A DNA stretch of 41,670 bases, from the NCBI GenBank assembly GCA_910589145.1, contig CAJUSD010000029.1, forward strand, positions 1 through 41,670, read 5' to 3'. The notes beneath the pieces are model-generated. The model was not told the origin of the DNA. It saw only the letters and a list, made by a program, of their open reading frames with translations, and made no database searches. Position 1 is the first letter of the stretch, and each line of letters starts with the position of its first letter. The DNA comes from an uncultured Oscillospiraceae bacterium (GTDB lineage: Bacteria; Bacillota; Clostridia; Oscillospirales; Ruminococcaceae). Both the position numbers and the translations under genes were made by a program. Of this stretch, positions 16,683 through 25,383 are shown piece by piece.

Positions 16683-17336
16683 TCATTGATAGAGCAGCCC
16701 TTTTTCCAATTCGCGTACAGAGTCACAGATAATTTCTGGATTTTCCGCTTCCAGAGTTTTTCTATCCCGAAATCCCCACAATACGCCGATTGCGTATAAT
16801 CCTGCATTTTTAGCAGTCCGAATGTCCGTTTCAGAATCACCAATATAAACGGCTTTATTTTTAGAAACTCCCATTTCCTCTAAAGCGTTCCAAACGGCGG
16901 CGGGATTTGGCTTTTTAGGTACATCAGGCCGGTCTCCCCAGGCAATTTCAAAAATCCCCGGAAACAATGTATTACAGATTTGTACAGTAGAAGCATGGGG
17001 CTTATTAGACAGAACTGCCAAACGAACCCCGTTCTTTTTCAACTGTTCCAGCAAAGAAGGAATACCAGGATAAGGAACCGTCTCATCCAAAAGATGGGCC
17101 TGGTAGTCTTTTTTGTAAAGTTCCAGCAGATATTCAGTTTCATCTGTAGAAACATTCTCCGGCAGGGAACGCTTGAGGAGCATTTTAGCCCCGTTCCCAA
17201 CAAATTGCCTGATTTCGTCTATGGTTCTGGGAGGATACCCAGCGCCAGCCAGAATTCGGTTGACGCTGGAGGCCATATCAGCCAAGGAATTAATCAATGT
17301 GCCGTCCAGATCAAAAACGGCGGCGTCCCATTTCAT
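16683..17336 (-). CDS. gph: HAD phosphatase, phosphoglycolate-phosphatase-like
   Basis: The 217-residue HAD-superfamily hydrolase has motif I FDLDGT (nucleophile Asp9, acid/base Asp11), a helical cap, motif II VLSNKP, and motifs III/IV KPNPAAV and GDSETD. It resembles Gph/PGMB-type enzymes that dephosphorylate 2-phosphoglycolate or related small phosphates. The exact substrate is not determined. The start lies 6 bp after the stop of the M18 gene, with its ribosome site (AAGGA) inside that gene, so the two are co-transcribed. It is the last gene of the housekeeping operon. The 290-bp gap to tyrA holds the copy of the GTTCAGC/GCTGAAC palindrome at 16631-16647. Confidence 0.85.
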   Translation of the reverse strand: MKWDAAVFDLDGTLINSLADMASSVNRILAGAGYPPRTIDEIRQFVGNGAKMLLKRSLPENVSTDETEYLLELYKKDYQAHLLDETVPYPGIPSLLEQLKKNGVRLAVLSNKPHASTVQICNTLFPGIFEIAWGDRPDVPKKPNPAAVWNALEEMGVSKNKAVYIGDSETDIRTAKNAGLYAIGVLWGFRDRKTLEAENPEIICDSVRELEKGLLYQ

Positions 17337-17342
17337 TGTAAT

Positions 17343-18749
17343 TCATTCCTTCCCAGCAAAAGCCAAAAACGCACGATAGGTGCTGTATACGTCAATTTTG
17401 GAAACAATTTCAAAGGGAGCGTGCATGGAAAGCACTGGAACCCCAAGGTCTACTGTATCCACATTTAATTCAGAAATGAACTTCGCAACCGTACCGCCGC
17501 CGCCAACATCTACTTTTCCCAGTTCGCCGGTCTGCCAGAGAACGTCTGATTTATCCAACAGTGCCCGTACCCATGCCATATATTCAGCGGATGCGTCATT
17601 GGTGCCGCCCTTCCCGCCGGAGCCAGTGTATTTTGTAATGACAACACCATGGTTTAACTGGGAAGTATTGGACTTTTCGGTTACGTCAGGATAGGTAGGA
17701 TCGTAAGCACAGTTTACGTCTGCTGAAAAACACTTGGAATTGGAAAGCACAGTCCGTACCGGAATTCCGTAAGGGGCCGCTAAATCCTCCAGGAAATATT
17801 TCAGGAAAGCAGATTTCATCCCTGTATTTCCATCACTTCCGGTTTCCTCTTTATCAGCCAATACAGTGACGTGGGTATACTCTGGGGAATCAGCTTCCAT
17901 AGCTGCCCGCAGAGAAGTATAGGCACATACCCTGTCGTCATGCCCATAAGACCCAATCATACTTTGGTCAAGCCCGACATCCCTTGCTGGCCCTGCTGGA
18001 ACCATGGTCAGCTCTGCCGACATGAAATCCCCTTCTACAATTCCATATTTTTCATGGAACAGCCGCATAATGTTCAGTTTTACTTTTTCGCTGGCTTTAT
18101 CATCTTTAAAGGGAAGGGAACCAACTAAAATATTAAACTTCTCTGCATCAAAAACCTTTGAAGCAGGTTTCTTCTCCTGTTCGCTGGCCAGGTGGGGAAG
18201 AAGGTCGGTAATGCAGAAAACGGGTTCTGCTGGTTCCTCTCCGATTGTCACTGTGACAGAGGTTCCATCCTTCCGGCACACCACCCCATGAAGCGCCAGA
18301 GGCAGGGTAGGCCAGTGGAATTTTTTAATCCCGCCGTAATAATGGGTGCGCAAATAGGCAAGGCTGCTGTCCTCCATCAGAGGATGAGGCTTTAAGTCAA
18401 TCCGTGGGGAATCAATGTGGCTTGCCATAATCCGCACACCTTCCGATACAGGACGACGGCCAATGGTTGCAAAAATCAGGGATTTGTTTCGATTGTTTTG
18501 ATAGATTTTTTCTCCAGATTCATAACGTTTTCCGCTTTCGAAGGGACGGTATCCATCGCGTTCCAGCATTTCTATAGCAACTTTTACTGCCTCGCGCTCA
18601 GTTTTAGCGCAGCTGAGGAATTGTTTATACTTTTCTGAAAATTCTACTGCCTTTTGATATTCTTCCTCAGTGAACATTTCTGCGCCGTCCATGCCTTTGT
18701 ACAGAATTTCTTCCTCCAATAATTGGCCCTTTGTTTTCTGGTTTTCCAT
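17343..18749 (-). CDS. M18 family aminopeptidase
   Basis: The 468-residue M18 zinc aminopeptidase has metal-binding motifs ASHIDSPR, YGHDDR, DKEETGSDG and, near the C-terminus, LSMHAPFE. These are in the order expected for aspartyl-aminopeptidase/aminopeptidase I. It removes N-terminal residues, often acidic ones, from peptides in the cytoplasm, probably as a large oligomer. AAAGGGG precedes the ATG. It lies 22 bp after the lytic transglycosylase gene and is followed almost without gap by gph, all in one - strand operon. Confidence 0.93.
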   Translation of the reverse strand: MENQKTKGQLLEEEILYKGMDGAEMFTEEEYQKAVEFSEKYKQFLSCAKTEREAVKVAIEMLERDGYRPFESGKRYESGEKIYQNNRNKSLIFATIGRRPVSEGVRIMASHIDSPRIDLKPHPLMEDSSLAYLRTHYYGGIKKFHWPTLPLALHGVVCRKDGTSVTVTIGEEPAEPVFCITDLLPHLASEQEKKPASKVFDAEKFNILVGSLPFKDDKASEKVKLNIMRLFHEKYGIVEGDFMSAELTMVPAGPARDVGLDQSMIGSYGHDDRVCAYTSLRAAMEADSPEYTHVTVLADKEETGSDGNTGMKSAFLKYFLEDLAAPYGIPVRTVLSNSKCFSADVNCAYDPTYPDVTEKSNTSQLNHGVVITKYTGSGGKGGTNDASAEYMAWVRALLDKSDVLWQTGELGKVDVGGGGTVAKFISELNVDTVDLGVPVLSMHAPFEIVSKIDVYSTYRAFLAFAGKE

Positions 18750-18771
18750 TTTCTTTTTCCCCTTTCAGAAA

Positions 18772-19389
18772 TTATCTTTCATAGGTTTCCAATGAGTAAA
18801 GCTTCTGATACATTTCGCTGGTTTCCAATACCCGGCTGACATATACCGATGTGTCTCCAAACGGTATTTCTTTTAACGCAATCCCGTCTGATGAATAATC
18901 CGGGTCCTTGAGCCATTTTTTTACGTTTCCCCATCCGGCGTGATAGGCGCACAGCGCCACATCCTGTGTCAAAAATTCATCCAGGAACAGGGAAAGCAGA
19001 TATACGCCGTACTTGATATTTACTTCTGGGTCGAATAAATCGTCTTCTGTCACCTCCATCCCTTCCCGCTCCCGGAAAACAGCCCACTCCAAAGTAGGCC
19101 CTTGTATCTGCATGAGCCCCCGCGCGTCTACGCTGGAAACTGCATCAGGCTGAAATCCGCTTTCGTTTTTTATCACTGCATATACCAAAGCTTCATCAAC
19201 TTGGTATGCTTTGCAGTACTTCTCTACCAGCTCAGTGTATTTTAGAGGATATGCAGATGTATAATATTTTTCCTCTGCTTTTTTTAAAACAGCAGAGACT
19301 GCTAATATAATAGAAGCCGCCAGCGCTGACAAAAATATCAGCCCCAAAATGGGAGAGCTCCTTTTTTGCCGCCTGCGGATACGCGCCAA
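18772..19389 (-). CDS. Membrane-anchored lytic transglycosylase (SLT)
   Basis: I take the TTG at 19389 as the start, because AGGGG lies 8 nt upstream; a GTG at 19398 overlaps that site. The protein has 205 residues: a basic N-terminus (RIRRRQKR), one membrane segment (ILGLIFLSALAASIILAVSAVL) and an outside SLT domain. Catalytic Glu is in KNESGFQPDAVS, followed by RGLMQI and AYHAGWGNV, the standard family-1 motifs. It cleaves peptidoglycan glycan strands with formation of 1,6-anhydroMurNAc ends. It follows coaE by 32 bp and belongs to the same operon. Confidence 0.9.
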   Translation of the reverse strand: MARIRRRQKRSSPILGLIFLSALAASIILAVSAVLKKAEEKYYTSAYPLKYTELVEKYCKAYQVDEALVYAVIKNESGFQPDAVSSVDARGLMQIQGPTLEWAVFREREGMEVTEDDLFDPEVNIKYGVYLLSLFLDEFLTQDVALCAYHAGWGNVKKWLKDPDYSSDGIALKEIPFGDTSVYVSRVLETSEMYQKLYSLETYER

Positions 19390-19421
19390 TCCTATCACCC
19401 CTTGAACATTAAAAAATTTGA

Positions 19422-20108
19422 CTAACCGTTTTGACGTATCCTGCGGCGCTTCCGGCTGAACCGGAAATCCTGTGCAGGGATAAGTCCCAGCCAGAAAGCC
19501 ATTTTCTGGATTTCACCTTCAAGCTTATCCTTCCGGTTTCCATTGACCAGCAAAAAATTTGAATGGGTTTGATAAAACCTGTCTGACTGCTGGCTGTCAA
19601 TCCGCTTTATTGCAGCTTCCTTAGAAATTCCATCCCGTTTACAGATACGCTCTATCCGAATTTCCCTTGGGGCTAAAACCGAGGCTGTAATGCTGCACAT
19701 CTTATCTGCACTGCTTTCAAAGAGGGTAGGCGCGTCTAAAATAATCCCGTTTACCCCTGGTTCTAAAGCATACATATTAATCTGCCTTTGGATTTCCTCC
19801 AAAATATAGGGGAAAATAGTTTGATTGAGCATTTCCACTTGTTTTGGGTCTCCAAAAACCATGTTACCCAATTTCCGACGATCCAATCCTCCGTCTAACA
19901 GGAGAATCTCCTTTCCAAAAACACAGGCAAGTTTTTTCAGGCACGGGGAACCTGGTTCCACAACCTGACGGGAGACTATATCTGCATCAATGAAGCGTAA
20001 AGAATTTCCTTTATATTTAGAATCCCGCAATAAAGTACATACAGTGCTTTTCCCAGAACCGGAAGGGCCGGTCAAACCCAGCACCCAGGGCTTTGTTTTT
20101 GCAGACAA
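19422..20108 (-). CDS. coaE: Dephospho-CoA kinase
   Basis: The 228-residue CoaE is counted from a TTG at 20108, 8 nt after AGGAG; the GTG at 20117 overlaps that site. The P-loop GPSGSGKST is at residues 14-22, followed by the DADIVSRQVVEPG substrate-binding stretch and a lid region with ERICKRDGIS. It phosphorylates the ribose 3'-OH of dephospho-CoA, the last step of CoA synthesis. The C-terminal tail is unusually basic (RFSRKRRRIRQ). It lies 14 bp after the tsaC stop in the operon. The family usually has about 200 residues, so this one is slightly long. Confidence 0.9.
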   Translation of the reverse strand: MSAKTKPWVLGLTGPSGSGKSTVCTLLRDSKYKGNSLRFIDADIVSRQVVEPGSPCLKKLACVFGKEILLLDGGLDRRKLGNMVFGDPKQVEMLNQTIFPYILEEIQRQINMYALEPGVNGIILDAPTLFESSADKMCSITASVLAPREIRIERICKRDGISKEAAIKRIDSQQSDRFYQTHSNFLLVNGNRKDKLEGEIQKMAFWLGLIPAQDFRFSRKRRRIRQNG

Positions 20109-20122
20109 CTGGATCACTCCTG

Positions 20123-21148
20123 TTATAGTTTTTGAATGGCAAAAGCAGAAGCCCTGATAATGCGGTTATAAACCGCCATACCAACGCCTGTTTTTTTAGG
20201 GCATCGGGCATAGACGGTTTTAGCGCCTTTATCGTCTAACTCCCGCAGACGTTCAAATAAATTCCTGGCCTGTTCTTCAGGCGTATTCCCAATTAAAAGA
20301 AATGGTTTATTTAATCTGGCAGCTTCGTCGCCAAAAGCCAGCGCCCAAACGTCCTTTTCCTCTAAATTGTTTACAAATTGAACGAAAGCATCTGTTTCTC
20401 CGTCCAAAAGAATCACTTTAGCTTTTGGGGCATAATGCTTGTATTTCATTCCTGGTGAGGAGGCTTTTGTGTTATCCTCTAATTTATATAAAACGGCTTT
20501 ATCCACTGCCACATTTCCAAGGACGCTGCAAAGCTGTTCAAGGGTGACAAATCCAGGCCGGAGCAGACGCGGCGTATTATCTGCAAGGGTAATAACAGTT
20601 GATTCAACCCCAACAGAACAATCTCCGCCGTCTATAATAACCTCAACTTTGCCGGAAAGATCTTCTACACAGCGGCGGGCGTTGGTAGGGCTGGGAGAAC
20701 CGGAAAGGTTGGCGGAAGGGGCAGCTATCGGCAGGCCGCTTTCACGTATGACGGCAGAAGCGACAGGGTGGGAGGGAAAACGAATTGCCACTGTATCAAG
20801 ACCAGCGGAAACAATATCCGGGATGCAGTCCTGTTTTGGCAGAATCATAGTAAGAGGGCCCGGCCAAAAAGCGTCTGCTAAATCATATGCAGCCTGGGGA
20901 ATATTACGGGCCAGGGAAGGGAGCTGATCCAGTTCAGCGATATGCACAATCAATGGATTATCCGCTGGCCGGTTTTTTACCTGGAAGATCTTTGCAACCG
21001 CCTTTGGGTCCAGTGCATTGGCTGCAAGCCCATAAACGGTTTCAGTTGGAATTGCGGCTAATCCGCCTTTGCGCAGAACAGACGCCGCTGCTTGGATAGC
21101 GGAAATATCCTGCTTAGGGTCTTTTACCCGCAGTAATATTGTTTCCAT
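20123..21148 (-). CDS. tsaC: L-threonylcarbamoyladenylate synthase (Sua5 type)
   Basis: The 341-residue protein is of the long Sua5/YwlC form. The N-terminal YrdC domain has GGLAAIPTETVYGLAANA, KNRPADNPLIVHI and APSANLSGSPSPT. A linker and a C-terminal Sua5 domain follow (HYAPKAKVILLDG onwards). It makes threonylcarbamoyl-AMP from threonine, bicarbonate and ATP for the t6A37 modification of ANN-decoding tRNAs. The ATG at 21148 has GAGG 8 nt upstream; the GTG at 21157 is rejected as part of that site. It lies 16 bp after prfA in the operon, a common Firmicutes neighbourhood. Confidence 0.93.
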   Translation of the reverse strand: METILLRVKDPKQDISAIQAAASVLRKGGLAAIPTETVYGLAANALDPKAVAKIFQVKNRPADNPLIVHIAELDQLPSLARNIPQAAYDLADAFWPGPLTMILPKQDCIPDIVSAGLDTVAIRFPSHPVASAVIRESGLPIAAPSANLSGSPSPTNARRCVEDLSGKVEVIIDGGDCSVGVESTVITLADNTPRLLRPGFVTLEQLCSVLGNVAVDKAVLYKLEDNTKASSPGMKYKHYAPKAKVILLDGETDAFVQFVNNLEEKDVWALAFGDEAARLNKPFLLIGNTPEEQARNLFERLRELDDKGAKTVYARCPKKTGVGMAVYNRIIRASAFAIQKL

Positions 21149-21164
21149 GTCAAACACCTCGTAT

Positions 21165-22235
21165 TTATGCCTGGGATTTTAACTTTTCAGCCTGGTCATA
21201 GGTAATAAGCGCATCAATTACCTCGTCCAAGTCTCCGTTCATCACATTATCCAACCGGTAAATCGTCAGGCCAATTCGGTGGTCGGTCAAACGTCCCTGG
21301 GGAAAGTTATAAGTTCTTATCCGCTCTGAACGGTCTCCAGTACCAACCTGGGATTTCCTCTGGCTGGCAATCTTTTCATCCTGTTCCCTCTGTTTCATCT
21401 CATACAGCCGGGAACGCAAAATTTTCATTGCCTTGTCCTTATTTTTATATTGGCTTCTTTCGTCCTGACATTCCACTACAATTCCTGTCGGAATGTGGGT
21501 AATACGGATAGCGGATTCTGTTTTATTAATATGCTGTCCACCTGCCCCGCTGGAACGATAGGTATCAATTTGCAGGTCGCCGGGATTGACATCCACTTCT
21601 ACTTCCTCTACTTCCGGCAAAATAGCCACAGTTACAGTAGAAGTATGCACCCGTCCAGCGGATTCAGTTTCTGGGACACGCTGTACTCGATGCACGCCGC
21701 TTTCAAATTTCAGCCGGGAATAGGCTCCTTCCCCTTCTATCGAAAAGCTGATTTCCTTATACCCGCCTAATTCCGTTTCATTGGCGTTGAGGACTTCTGC
21801 TTTCCAACCCTGTCTTTCAGCATACATACTGTACATCCGGTACAGAGAACCGGCAAACAATGCCGCCTCTTCTCCACCTGCTCCGCCACGGATTTCTACA
21901 ATTACATTTTTATCATCGTTTGGATCCCTTGGAAGGAGCAAAATTTTTAATTCTTCTGCAAAGCGCTCTGCATTTTCCTTAGATGTGACAAGCTGTTCCT
22001 GCGCCATTTCGTGGAGTTCCCGGTCGAGTCCGCCTTCTGCCAACAATTCCCTGGCTTCCTCCTGCGCTTCGCTGGCTTTTTGGTATTCCTGATATTTTTC
22101 TACAATCGGGGTTAATGTTTTGTATTCTTTCATTAGGCTTTTATACTGTTCATTATTTGCTATAACAACCGGATCCATTAGATTTTGGCTGATCTCCTGA
22201 TACCGGTTTTCTACATCTTTTAATTTCTCTAACAT
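21165..22235 (-). CDS. prfA: Peptide chain release factor 1
   Basis: The 356-residue RF1 has full family length. The GGQ motif that triggers peptidyl-tRNA hydrolysis is at 232-234 (SSGAGGQHINKTESA). The PxT codon-recognition tripeptide is PET at 188-190 within RVPETESAGRVHTS, which identifies RF1 (UAA/UAG) rather than RF2. It follows the DUF951 gene by 3 bp, with its ribosome site (GGGGAAG) inside that gene. It heads the tsaC-coaE run. Confidence 0.97.
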   Translation of the reverse strand: MLEKLKDVENRYQEISQNLMDPVVIANNEQYKSLMKEYKTLTPIVEKYQEYQKASEAQEEARELLAEGGLDRELHEMAQEQLVTSKENAERFAEELKILLLPRDPNDDKNVIVEIRGGAGGEEAALFAGSLYRMYSMYAERQGWKAEVLNANETELGGYKEISFSIEGEGAYSRLKFESGVHRVQRVPETESAGRVHTSTVTVAILPEVEEVEVDVNPGDLQIDTYRSSGAGGQHINKTESAIRITHIPTGIVVECQDERSQYKNKDKAMKILRSRLYEMKQREQDEKIASQRKSQVGTGDRSERIRTYNFPQGRLTDHRIGLTIYRLDNVMNGDLDEVIDALITYDQAEKLKSQA

Positions 22236-22238
22236 TTC

Positions 22239-22436
22239 TTATTCTTCCCCTCGCTCTCCTGTTCGCTGAAGCTTCTTTATTCGTTTTTCTATTTTTGACC
22301 TTGGTGACATGATTTCATGCCCGCAGGTAAGGCAGCGTATTTTAAAATCCATTCCAATTCGTAATACCTGAAATTGGTTTCCCCCACAGGGATGCGGTTT
22401 TTTCATTGTTAAGATGTCTCCAACTTGAACGTCCAT
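22239..22436 (-). CDS. DUF951 family protein
   Basis: This is a 65-residue basic protein beginning MDVQVGDILTMKKPHPCGGNQFQV, with CGG and a later CLTCG that could form a small zinc site, and a Lys/Arg-rich C-terminus. The family is widespread in Firmicutes and of unknown function, perhaps nucleic-acid binding. CGGAGGTG precedes the ATG. It is the first gene of the operon leading into prfA. Confidence 0.85.
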   Translation of the reverse strand: MDVQVGDILTMKKPHPCGGNQFQVLRIGMDFKIRCLTCGHEIMSPRSKIEKRIKKLQRTGERGEE

Positions 22437-22474
22437 AGATTCACCTCCGGCTTTTGAAATCAGAACTGTTTTTT

Positions 22475-22503
22475 AGTATACCATAAAATGGGTAATATGT
22501 GTA
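22475..22503 (-). promoter_or_regulatory. Promoter of the DUF951-prfA operon
   Basis: On the - strand TACACA (22503-22498), 17 bp, TATACT (22480-22475), with TGG directly before it (an extended -10). The start codon is about 40 bp downstream. Confidence 0.6.
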
Positions 22504-23038
22504 GATATGAACAATGTTTTCCGTAGAAAAGCTGATTTGCGGGGATTAGCTAAGATGAGTACAGGCTAGGGCGGATTAAAAAGGTTTCGGGTCCAGGGGG
22601 CTTTCCTCAAAAGCCCCCGGCAGGTCCAGGGCGGCGCCATGGTCGCGTCCGCAGACGCGAAATCCCCAGCTTGCTAAAAGGAAATATAAACCTCGCCCAA
22701 AAGACAGATAGCTAATCACTTCGCCAGTATTTAAAATCAAAAGCCCGCTGGTATTGCTCAGGGGGTGGGATAAGATTGGGATTGGTATCAGCTTCCGGGG
22801 AGTGCTCCATTATGGCGGGCTTCTTCCGCTTCGTCCAACTCCGCAGAGTTGGACAGAGCTTAAAGTTTCCGCATGCAGCCATCATGACAAACCAACGGTT
22901 TGCCATGATGGCGTACCTAATACCGTAAAGCTGAAAATTTCATTGAACTCACACCAGTATAAACTGTACAGCAATAGGAACGGGTTTTAAAGGAGATGTC
23001 CCCTCAAAACCCGCTCCAAATCGCCTCATAAAAACAAA
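22504..23038. repeat. Palindrome cluster in an intergenic region
   Basis: No gene is convincing here. I see GGGGGCTTT/AAAGCCCCC (22598-22620), flanked by two copies of GGTCCAGGG (22592-22600, 22623-22631); TCGCGTC/GACGCGA (22643-22660); GTCCAACTC/GAGTTGGAC (22833-22854); a 16-bp stem with one mismatch at 22878-22912; and CGGGTTTT/AAAACCCG (22981-23013). This last lies just beyond the trpB stop and may act as its terminator. The block is more GC-rich than its surroundings and looks like accumulated dispersed palindromic units. Confidence 0.6.
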
Positions 23039-24409
23039 TCAGTCCACCTTGGGAAGCTTGCTAATCGCTGTTTTCAAATCCTCATCCGTTGGAATATAGT
23101 CCTGCATCACTCCGTCATTAAATTTTTGATACGCAACCATATCAAAATATCCAGTCCCGGTAAGGCCGAAAACGATATTCTTTTCCTCTCCGGTTTCTTT
23201 GCATTTAAGCGCCTCATCAATAGCCGCTTTAATCGCATGACTGCTTTCCGGGGCAGGAAGGATTCCCTCCACCTTGGCGAAAAGCTGGGCGGCTTCAAAA
23301 ACTTTGGTCTGCTCCACGCTCCGCGCTGTCAAAAGCCCCTGGTCGTATAATTCGGAAACAACGGAACTCATGCCATGGTAGCGAAGCCCGCCCGCATGGT
23401 TTGCCGAGGGAATAAACCCGCTGCCAAGGGTATACATTTTTGCCAGAGGGCACACTTTCCCAGTATCACAGAAATCGTAGGCATAAACGCCCCTGGTTAA
23501 GCTTGGGCAGGAGGCAGGTTCAACCGCAATGATATCGTAATTGGCTTCTCCCCTCAGCATTTGTCCAGCAAACGGGGAGATAAGCCCGCCTAAATTTGAC
23601 CCGCCGCCGGCACACCCGATAATCATATCAGCTTTAATGCCATATTTATCAAGGGCGGCTTTGGTTTCCAAGCCAATAATGGACTGATGCAGAAGAACCT
23701 GGGACAATACTGAACCCAGTACATAACGGTAGCCCTTTTGGCTGACAGCAGCTTCCACGGCTTCCGAAATAGCGCATCCCAGGCTGCCGCTGGTTCCGGG
23801 GAACTCTGCATTAATTTTGCGGCCAACTTCTGTATTTATGGATGGGGAAGGCGTGACATGGGCGCCATAAGTCCGCATAACTTCCCGACGGAAGGGTTTT
23901 TGTTCATAGGAGCACTTTACCATATATACCTGACAATCTAAATCCAGGTAAGCGCACGCCATGGAAAGGGCGGTTCCCCATTGACCGGCGCCGGTTTCTG
24001 TAGTAACGCCCTTGAGCCCCTGGTTTTTAGCATAGTAAGCCTGGGCGATAGCAGAGTTAAGCTTGTGGCTGCCAGAGGTATTGTTACCCTCAAATTTATA
24101 ATAGATATGGGCAGGGGTTTGCAGTTTTTCCTCCAGGCAGTAAGCGCGTGTTAAAGGGGACGGACGATACATCCTGTAAAAGCTGCGGATTTCTTCCGGG
24201 ATTTCAAAATAAGGGGTAGTGTCGTCCAGCTCCTGCTTGGCAAGTTCTTCGCAGAAAATTGCAGACAGTTCTTCCACGGTGATAGGCTTTAATGTTGCCG
24301 GATTCAGGATAGGGGCAGGCTTTTTCTTCATATCTGCCCGAACATTATACCATTGTCTGGGCATTTCATTTTCTTCCAAGTAAATTTTGTATGGGATTTC
24401 CTGTTTCAT
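23039..24409 (-). CDS. trpB: TrpB-like tryptophan synthase beta (TrpB2)
   Basis: The ATG at 24409 follows AAGGGAG; an in-frame extension to 24544 runs through the T-box leader and is not coding. The 456-residue PLP enzyme is of the longer TrpB2 class. The PLP lysine is Lys116 in NTSGSHKLNSA, with the substrate loop ETGAGQWGTA and the phosphate-binding CAGGGSNLGG. It has the extended N-terminus of TrpB2 (IPYKIYLEENEMPRQWYNV). It condenses indole with serine (or O-phosphoserine in some members). No trpA is next to it, which suits a stand-alone, indole-salvaging role. Expression is governed by a tryptophan T-box. Confidence 0.92.
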   Translation of the reverse strand: MKQEIPYKIYLEENEMPRQWYNVRADMKKKPAPILNPATLKPITVEELSAIFCEELAKQELDDTTPYFEIPEEIRSFYRMYRPSPLTRAYCLEEKLQTPAHIYYKFEGNNTSGSHKLNSAIAQAYYAKNQGLKGVTTETGAGQWGTALSMACAYLDLDCQVYMVKCSYEQKPFRREVMRTYGAHVTPSPSINTEVGRKINAEFPGTSGSLGCAISEAVEAAVSQKGYRYVLGSVLSQVLLHQSIIGLETKAALDKYGIKADMIIGCAGGGSNLGGLISPFAGQMLRGEANYDIIAVEPASCPSLTRGVYAYDFCDTGKVCPLAKMYTLGSGFIPSANHAGGLRYHGMSSVVSELYDQGLLTARSVEQTKVFEAAQLFAKVEGILPAPESSHAIKAAIDEALKCKETGEEKNIVFGLTGTGYFDMVAYQKFNDGVMQDYIPTDEDLKTAISKLPKVD

Positions 24410-24435
24410 AATTATATCTCCCTTTCTGTTTTTAC

Positions 24436-24730
24436 AAAAAATAAAGGCTTTTGTCCTATTTGTATAGGACAAAAGCCATGCTTCTGCGGTGCCACCTATA
24501 TTTATTCCCATCTGTACATCTATTGCTAGCAAATATATGTACAATAGGGGAATACTCTCTTACCGTGTACAATAATATACACTCCCTGCTGTAACGTGCA
24601 GATACGTCTCGCCTACTCCCGAAGTTTCAGCTTGCCCTCACGGATCCATTCCCTGAAATTTACATAACCGCATTTCCATCATCAGCGGCTCTCTGTGTAT
24701 GCTCCAAGCAGGTACTCGTTCCGGTCATCG
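24436..24730 (-). ncRNA. Tryptophan T-box riboswitch
   Basis: The leader reads on the - strand. The lower stem I helix pairs CGGA (24724-24721) with TCCG (24645-24642). The specifier loop has AGTA on its 5' side (24717-24714) and GAATGGA (24652-24646) on its 3' side. Above it CCTG pairs with CAGG. The specifier codon is TGG (24649-24647), Trp. The T-box sequence AGGTGGCACCGCAG is at 24498-24485; its bulge UGGC would pair with a tRNA ending GCCA, which fits the G73 discriminator of bacterial tRNA-Trp. The terminator stem GGCTTTTGTCCTA/TAGGACAAAAGCC (24478-24447) is followed by TTTATTTTTT. Uncharged tRNA-Trp should favour the antiterminator and so trpB expression. Confidence 0.92.
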
Positions 24731-24758
24731 GTTTGGATTTAAAATTAACTTGCGTATA

Positions 24759-24787
24759 GGATAATACTTTTTTCTAAAAATGTCAAG
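24759..24787 (-). promoter_or_regulatory. Promoter of the T-box/trpB transcript
   Basis: On the - strand TTGACA (24787-24782), 17 bp, TATCCT (24764-24759). It is placed to start the T-box leader. Confidence 0.6.
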
Positions 24788-24822
24788 GCTTTTTTGAAAA
24801 AGATATAGCACATATATGTAAT

Positions 24823-25380
24823 TTAAAATACAAGCTCGCATCTTTCTTGTATTTGGAAGGCATTAAAATATTTTTCTTCCAGTGGAATCCAGCGATTGGC
24901 AAACTGGGTGACAGCTTTCTCTCCATTCCGGCAGCGGATGCGCTGAAGCTGTTTCTCACTGTCAATTGTTAAAAACACATGTAAGTCGTAGAAATCCCAC
25001 AAAGTTGGATGGCAGCTATAAGAACCTTCTATAACGGTGATTACATTGGGATTTACCTGGACAAAAGATGACAATTCCATCTTACTACAGTCGAAAATTT
25101 GGTAGGAAAATGCCTCTTTCCGGCTAAGGGGAATCATTACCTCTTTTTTGAATCTTTCATAGTCCACATTTCCCCCCGGCTCCTCTAAACGTTGTTTGGT
25201 GCGCTGCTCAGGGCGCAGGAAAAAATGATCCATATGGATTACGTTGCAGCCAGTTTCCTGTTTTAGCGAAGCTGCAAGGGTCGTCTTTCCAGAGGCGCAT
25301 CTTCCATCAATTGCAATTAACATAGAAGATGTTTCATATTCCCGAATCCGCCTGGTAATTGCAGAAAAAGCGTCTTCCAA
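24823..25380 (-). CDS. Uridine-kinase-like P-loop kinase
   Basis: This is a 185-residue P-loop NTPase from a TTG start, with GGGGAGGG 7 nt upstream. Walker A is GRCASGKTT (26-34); a substrate-binding HMDHFFLRPEQRT resembles the DxFY region of uridine/pantothenate/nicotinamide-riboside kinases; NVDYERFKKEV and a Walker B-like VIEGSYSCH follow. It probably phosphorylates a small metabolite. The start lies 3 bp after the ECF S-component stop, so the kinase is likely to trap what the transporter imports. The substrate is not identifiable from sequence alone. Confidence 0.8.
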   Translation of the reverse strand: MEDAFSAITRRIREYETSSMLIAIDGRCASGKTTLAASLKQETGCNVIHMDHFFLRPEQRTKQRLEEPGGNVDYERFKKEVMIPLSRKEAFSYQIFDCSKMELSSFVQVNPNVITVIEGSYSCHPTLWDFYDLHVFLTIDSEKQLQRIRCRNGEKAVTQFANRWIPLEEKYFNAFQIQERCELVF

Positions 25381-25383
25381 TCT

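Noticed and set aside
22504..23013. Repeated palindromes considered as a CRISPR array
   Set aside because: The units differ in sequence, spacing is irregular, there are no constant repeats with unique spacers, and no cas gene is in the window.
24410..24544. N-terminal extension of the TrpB frame
   Set aside because: The extension is translated T-box leader. The ATG at 24409 has a proper ribosome site and starts at the family's usual N-terminus.
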